Shown here piece after piece: positions 20,815 to 23,377 of a stretch of DNA of 23,377 bases. The DNA comes from DATHBP01 sp035296085 (GTDB lineage Bacteria; Actinomycetota; Actinomycetes; Propionibacteriales; Nocardioidaceae). Where the stretch lies: positions 1-23,377 of the forward strand of contig DATHBP010000079.1 of the NCBI GenBank assembly GCA_035296085.1, read 5' to 3'. How positions within the stretch are numbered: the first letter of the stretch is position 1; each line of letters starts with the position of its first letter. The notes below the pieces were generated by a model that did not search any database, was not told the origin of the DNA, and saw nothing but the letters and a program-made list of their open reading frames with translations. A program made the translations under genes and the position numbers.

Positions 20815-21576
20815 ATGCCTACCGCGCTCATCACTGGGCCGACGGCTGGGATCGGGCTCGAGTTCGCGCGGGCTCTAGCCGGGCGCGGCTACGACCTCGT
20901 GTTGGTGTCCCGCGACGCCCGCCGGCTGCGCCAGGTCGCCGACGAACTGACCGGCCGCTGGGGTGTCGACGTCGAAGTGCTGCCGGCCGACTTGGCGGAC
21001 GGGGCTCAGCTGCGCATGGTCGAGCAGCGGATCCAGCGCCAGAAGGCCCCAGTCGACCTGCTGGTGAACAACGCCGGTTTCGGGCTTCGCGAGCCGTTCC
21101 CCACCGGACCGATCGAGGACGAGCAACGGATGCTCGACGTACTCGTCGGTGCAGTGCTGCGGCTGACCCACGCGGCGTTGCCTTTGATGCTCGAACGTGG
21201 AGCCGGCACGATCGTCAACGTCTCCAGCGTCGCCGGGTTCTTCCCCTCGGGGACGTACGCCGCCGCCAAGGCATGGGTGACGAGCTTCAGCCAGGCGCTG
21301 GACGCCTCCTATCGCGAGCGAGGCTGCCGCGTCATGGCACTGTGCCCAGGCTTTGTGCACACCGAGTTCCACGCTCGGATGGACCGGCGCACCGAGAACA
21401 TCCCGAGCTGGATGTGGCTGCACGCCGAGGACGTCGTGGCGGAGGCGTTGGCAGCGCTAGATGCCGGGTCGGCGCTGTGCATACCGAGCCGGCGCTATCG
21501 GGCGATCGTGACGTTGGCGCGGCTGTCGCCCCGGCGCATCAGCGCCGCAGTCGCCGCCCGCCGCCCCCGACCCTGA
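20815..21576 (+). CDS. Short-chain dehydrogenase/reductase (SDR)
   Basis: A 253-residue classical SDR. The cofactor loop TGPTAGIG is at 7-14, SRDARRL after beta-2 suggests NADP preference, NNAG is at 85-88, the Ser of VNVSSVAG at about 137-138, and YAAAK at 148-152 is the catalytic Tyr/Lys pair. The substrate cannot be told from sequence. The C-terminal third (IPSRRYRAIVTLARLSP) resembles the DltE/YqjQ-like group acting on lipid-like or fatty substrates, but this is tentative. The ATG at 20815 lies 16 nt after rhlE with a weak ribosome site, so it probably shares that transcript. It converges on the MarC gene, and only 15 nt separate the two stops. Confidence 0.92.
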   Translation: MPTALITGPTAGIGLEFARALAGRGYDLVLVSRDARRLRQVADELTGRWGVDVEVLPADLADGAQLRMVEQRIQRQKAPVDLLVNNAGFGLREPFPTGPIEDEQRMLDVLVGAVLRLTHAALPLMLERGAGTIVNVSSVAGFFPSGTYAAAKAWVTSFSQALDASYRERGCRVMALCPGFVHTEFHARMDRRTENIPSWMWLHAEDVVAEALAALDAGSALCIPSRRYRAIVTLARLSPRRISAAVAARRPRP

Positions 21577-21591
21577 CCCGTGTGGGCGCCC

Positions 21592-22209
21592 TCACCCCTC
21601 GCCCGCCACGAACGCCCGTACGGCGTCCGCGACGAGCTGGACCGCGATCGCAGACAGCAGCAGACCGGAGATGCGGGTCACCAAGGTGACACCCGACTCG
21701 CGGAGGACTCGCAGAATCGCGACGGAGAACCGCATTGTCAGCCACAGCACCACGTGGATGCCGATCACACCGAGCGCCACGGCCAGCAGGTCGCGCGCCA
21801 CGTCGATGCGGGTGACGAACACCATGATGGCGACGATCGCGCCGGGGCCGGCGAGCAGCGGTGTGCCGAGCGGGACCATGGCCACGTTGACGTCGTGGGT
21901 GCTGCTCGGCTCGTCGACTTTGCCGGTGAGCAGCTCGAGGGCGACGAGGAGCAGCAGCAGGCCGCCAGCTGCCTTGAGAGCCGGCAACGAGATGTTCAGG
22001 TAGCCCAGGATCTGGCGACCGAACAGCGCGAACGCGACGATGACGCAGAACGCCACGAGCACCGCCTGCCAGGCCGCTCGCTTGCGCATCGCGGGCGTGC
22101 GTCCGCTGGTGAGCGACAAGAAAAGCGGGATCGTGCCCGGCGGGTCCATGATCACGAACAGCGTGATGAAGACCTCGCCGAGCAGCGTCAGGTTGACGAC
22201 GGAGCTCAT
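21592..22209 (-). CDS. MarC-family integral membrane protein
   Basis: A 205-residue protein with six predicted membrane segments. MarC-family marks are FVIMDPPGTIPLFLSLT near the N-terminus, LLLLLVALELLTG, and PLGTPLLAGPGAI in the centre. The family was once linked to multidrug resistance in E. coli, but that role was withdrawn and the transported substrate is unknown. The start ATG at 22209 overlaps the stop of the PHP gene by 4 nt (ATGA), so translation is coupled. The two form an operon read from the promoter near 23.09 kb. Confidence 0.93.
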   Translation of the reverse strand: MSSVVNLTLLGEVFITLFVIMDPPGTIPLFLSLTSGRTPAMRKRAAWQAVLVAFCVIVAFALFGRQILGYLNISLPALKAAGGLLLLLVALELLTGKVDEPSSTHDVNVAMVPLGTPLLAGPGAIVAIMVFVTRIDVARDLLAVALGVIGIHVVLWLTMRFSVAILRVLRESGVTLVTRISGLLLSAIAVQLVADAVRAFVAGEG

Positions 22210-23084
22210 CCTTGCGCCAGAGCAGGCACCGTCCGGCCGGAGCTTCGCGCGGCGGCCGCGGCCGAGTCGAGCAGGCGCGCGAGCTGGTCGGGCGCGGTCG
22301 TGTTGCAGCCGAGCTCGTGGTCGACCTTGCCGGTGCCGTGGTAGTCGCTGGAGCCGGTGCGCACCAGGCCCAGCTCGTCGGCGAGCTCTCCGAGCTCTGA
22401 GCGGGTGGACGGGTCATGGTCCTGGTGGTCTACCTCGACCCCGCACAGCCCGGAAGCGGCGAGCTCGGCCAGCGCTGCCGGGGTCAGTACGGCGCGGCTC
22501 TGCCGCGCCCACGGATGCGCGAGGACGCTCACGCCACCGGCGGACCCGACCAGTTGGATCATCGAGTCGAGGTCCGCGGCATAGCGGTCGACGTACGCCG
22601 GCTGGCCCGGCGACAGGTAGCGGTCAAACGCCTCCTCACGACTCGCTACCAGTCCGAGGTCGACCAAGGCGTCAGCAACGTGCGGCCGTCCCAGCGCCGC
22701 AGCCGGCCCAGCGACCCGGCGTACGTCGTCGAGATCCACGCCTACGTCAAGCGCCTGCAGGCGATCGATCATCGCCGGTAGCCGCGTGTTGCGCCCGGCC
22801 AGCACCGCGTGCAGCTCTGCCGCCAACGGGGGGTGGGTGGGGTCGAGCAGGTACCCGAGCAGGTGCACGCTCGCGCCGGCATGGCGGCAGGAGATCTCGA
22901 CCCCCGGGACGAGACGGATGCCAGTTGCCTGCGCAGCGGTGTGTGCCTCGCTCCAGCCTTTGGCGCTGTCGTGGTCGGTGAGCGCCACGACGTCCAGGCC
23001 CAGCGCGGCGGCGCGGCGCACCAGCTCGGCTGGCGTATCCGTTCCGTCGGAGCGGTTGGAGTGCGTGTGCAGGTCGATGCGCAC
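22206..23084 (-). CDS. PHP-domain phosphoesterase (YciV/RNase AM-like)
   Basis: A 292-residue PHP-fold metalloenzyme. Metal ligands are visible as HTHS (His6, His8), SDG (Asp13), TDHD (36-39), PGVEIS, LAHPWA and SDYHG. The layout and size match E. coli YciV (RNase AM, a 5'-to-3' exonuclease acting on short RNAs) and related 3',5'-nucleotide phosphatases. Which substrate applies here is unknown. The GTG at 23084 (VRIDLHTHS) is chosen because homologues begin right at this beta-strand and TAGCCT lies 7 nt upstream, a leaderless arrangement. An in-frame start at 23207 would add 41 residues of low complexity and extend into the divergent NUDIX gene. marC follows by overlap. Confidence 0.9.
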   Translation of the reverse strand: MRIDLHTHSNRSDGTDTPAELVRRAAALGLDVVALTDHDSAKGWSEAHTAAQATGIRLVPGVEISCRHAGASVHLLGYLLDPTHPPLAAELHAVLAGRNTRLPAMIDRLQALDVGVDLDDVRRVAGPAAALGRPHVADALVDLGLVASREEAFDRYLSPGQPAYVDRYAADLDSMIQLVGSAGGVSVLAHPWARQSRAVLTPAALAELAASGLCGVEVDHQDHDPSTRSELGELADELGLVRTGSSDYHGTGKVDHELGCNTTAPDQLARLLDSAAAAARSSGRTVPALAQG

Positions 23085-23091
23085 GGCCGTC

Positions 23092-23144
23092 AGGCTATCC
23101 GCCTCACGGCGCACGGGACCGGCCTTCGGAGCCGGATCTACGCT
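23092..23144. promoter_or_regulatory. Divergent leaderless promoters of the PHP and NUDIX genes
   Basis: Minus strand: TAGCCT (23097-23092), 7 nt, GTG at 23084. Plus strand: TACGCT (23139-23144), 7 nt, GTG at 23152. The whole divergent gap is only 67 bp, and the -10 elements are 41 bp apart. Neither gene has a ribosome site. Confidence 0.5.
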
Positions 23145-23151
23145 TCGATGC

Positions 23152-23377
23152 GTGCTGGTGCCGTGCGTCGGGGCTGTCGTACGCGACGCGGACGGACGGC
23201 TGCTCATGGTCCTGCGCGGTCGACCGCCAGGGCAGGGACTCTGGTCGCTGCCGGGCGGCCGGGTCGAGCCGGGGGAGTCGAAGCAGGGCGCACTCGCCCG
23301 GGAGGTGCGGGAGGAGACGGGCCTCGAAGTCCTCGTCGGCGACCTGCTCGGTTCGGTGCAGCGGCCCGGCCCCGGCC
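23152..23377 (+). CDS. NUDIX hydrolase, partial
   Basis: The gene is cut by the right window edge, with about 75 residues visible. The translation VLVPCVGAVVRDADGRLLMV leads into LWSLPGGRVEPGES and the NUDIX box ending REVREETGLEV, so the catalytic glutamates are present. Such proteins hydrolyse nucleoside-diphosphate-linked compounds, and the substrate cannot be told from this fragment. It differs from NudC, with no zinc site before the box. The GTG at 23152 fits a leaderless start. An ATG 4 nt upstream is out of frame. Confidence 0.9.
   Translation, partial: MLVPCVGAVVRDADGRLLMVLRGRPPGQGLWSLPGGRVEPGESKQGALAREVREETGLEVLVGDLLGSVQRPGPG

Noticed and set aside
1..23377. tRNA, rRNA, CRISPR or insertion-sequence features
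   Set aside because: No cloverleaf, regularly spaced repeat array, transposase motif or target-site duplication was recognised on reading both strands.

Overview
The window is about 23.4 kb of very GC-rich chromosome from an actinobacterium (Actinomycetes). Three things point there: a WhiB-family regulator, the AdnA/AdnB motor-nuclease pair, and a gene order that closely follows the M. tuberculosis block from about Rv3195 to Rv3211 (recalled, not searched). That order is ThiF-like protein, ABC1 kinase, whiB7, uvrD2, mycoredoxin, nudC, adnB, adnA, an MGMT-like protein, moeZ, DUF3107, ferritin-like protein and rhlE. I recall a potassium-channel gene and lipV in the mycobacterial block that are absent here, and the neighbouring ORFs differ, so the source is probably not a mycobacterium. 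No tRNA, rRNA, CRISPR array, IS element or phage gene was seen.

Layout. 1-3.35 kb: a divergent metallopeptidase and a small zinc-ribbon protein, then a coupled ThiF-like/ABC1-kinase pair. 3.35-4.45 kb: a small basic ORF and whiB7. whiB7 lies behind a leader of about 370 nt that holds a WhiB7-type promoter, a 75-codon upstream ORF, a strong terminator hairpin and a 10-nt segment able to disrupt that hairpin. 4.47-15.9 kb: mostly minus-strand genes for genome integrity and redox (uvrD2, nudC, adnB, adnA, an alkyltransferase-like protein, moeZ), with mrx1 alone on the plus strand. 16-17.8 kb: a stand-alone LigD-type polymerase domain, a Rid-family protein and DUF3107. 17.9-19.2 kb: a stress-type membrane protein, a strong terminator, a repeat cluster and a ferritin-like protein. 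19.3-23.4 kb: a DEAD-box helicase and an SDR, then minus-strand MarC and PHP proteins, and the start of a NUDIX gene.

The genes fit a theme of DNA repair (UvrD2, AdnAB, alkyltransferase-like protein, PolDom), thiol and sulfur handling (Mrx1, MoeZ), nucleotide sanitation (NudC, NUDIX) and stress response (WhiB7, GlsB-type protein). The most informative non-coding feature is the whiB7 leader. It has all parts of a translation-sensitive attenuator, which fits induction of whiB7 by ribosome-targeting antibiotics. Other signals include a DNA-damage-type promoter candidate in front of adnA, several -10 boxes placed 6-8 nt before start codons (leaderless transcripts), a symmetric divergent promoter between the ferritin-like gene and rhlE, and a repeat cluster at 18.3-18.5 kb. 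I found no clear new multi-gene system. The novelty is mainly regulatory.
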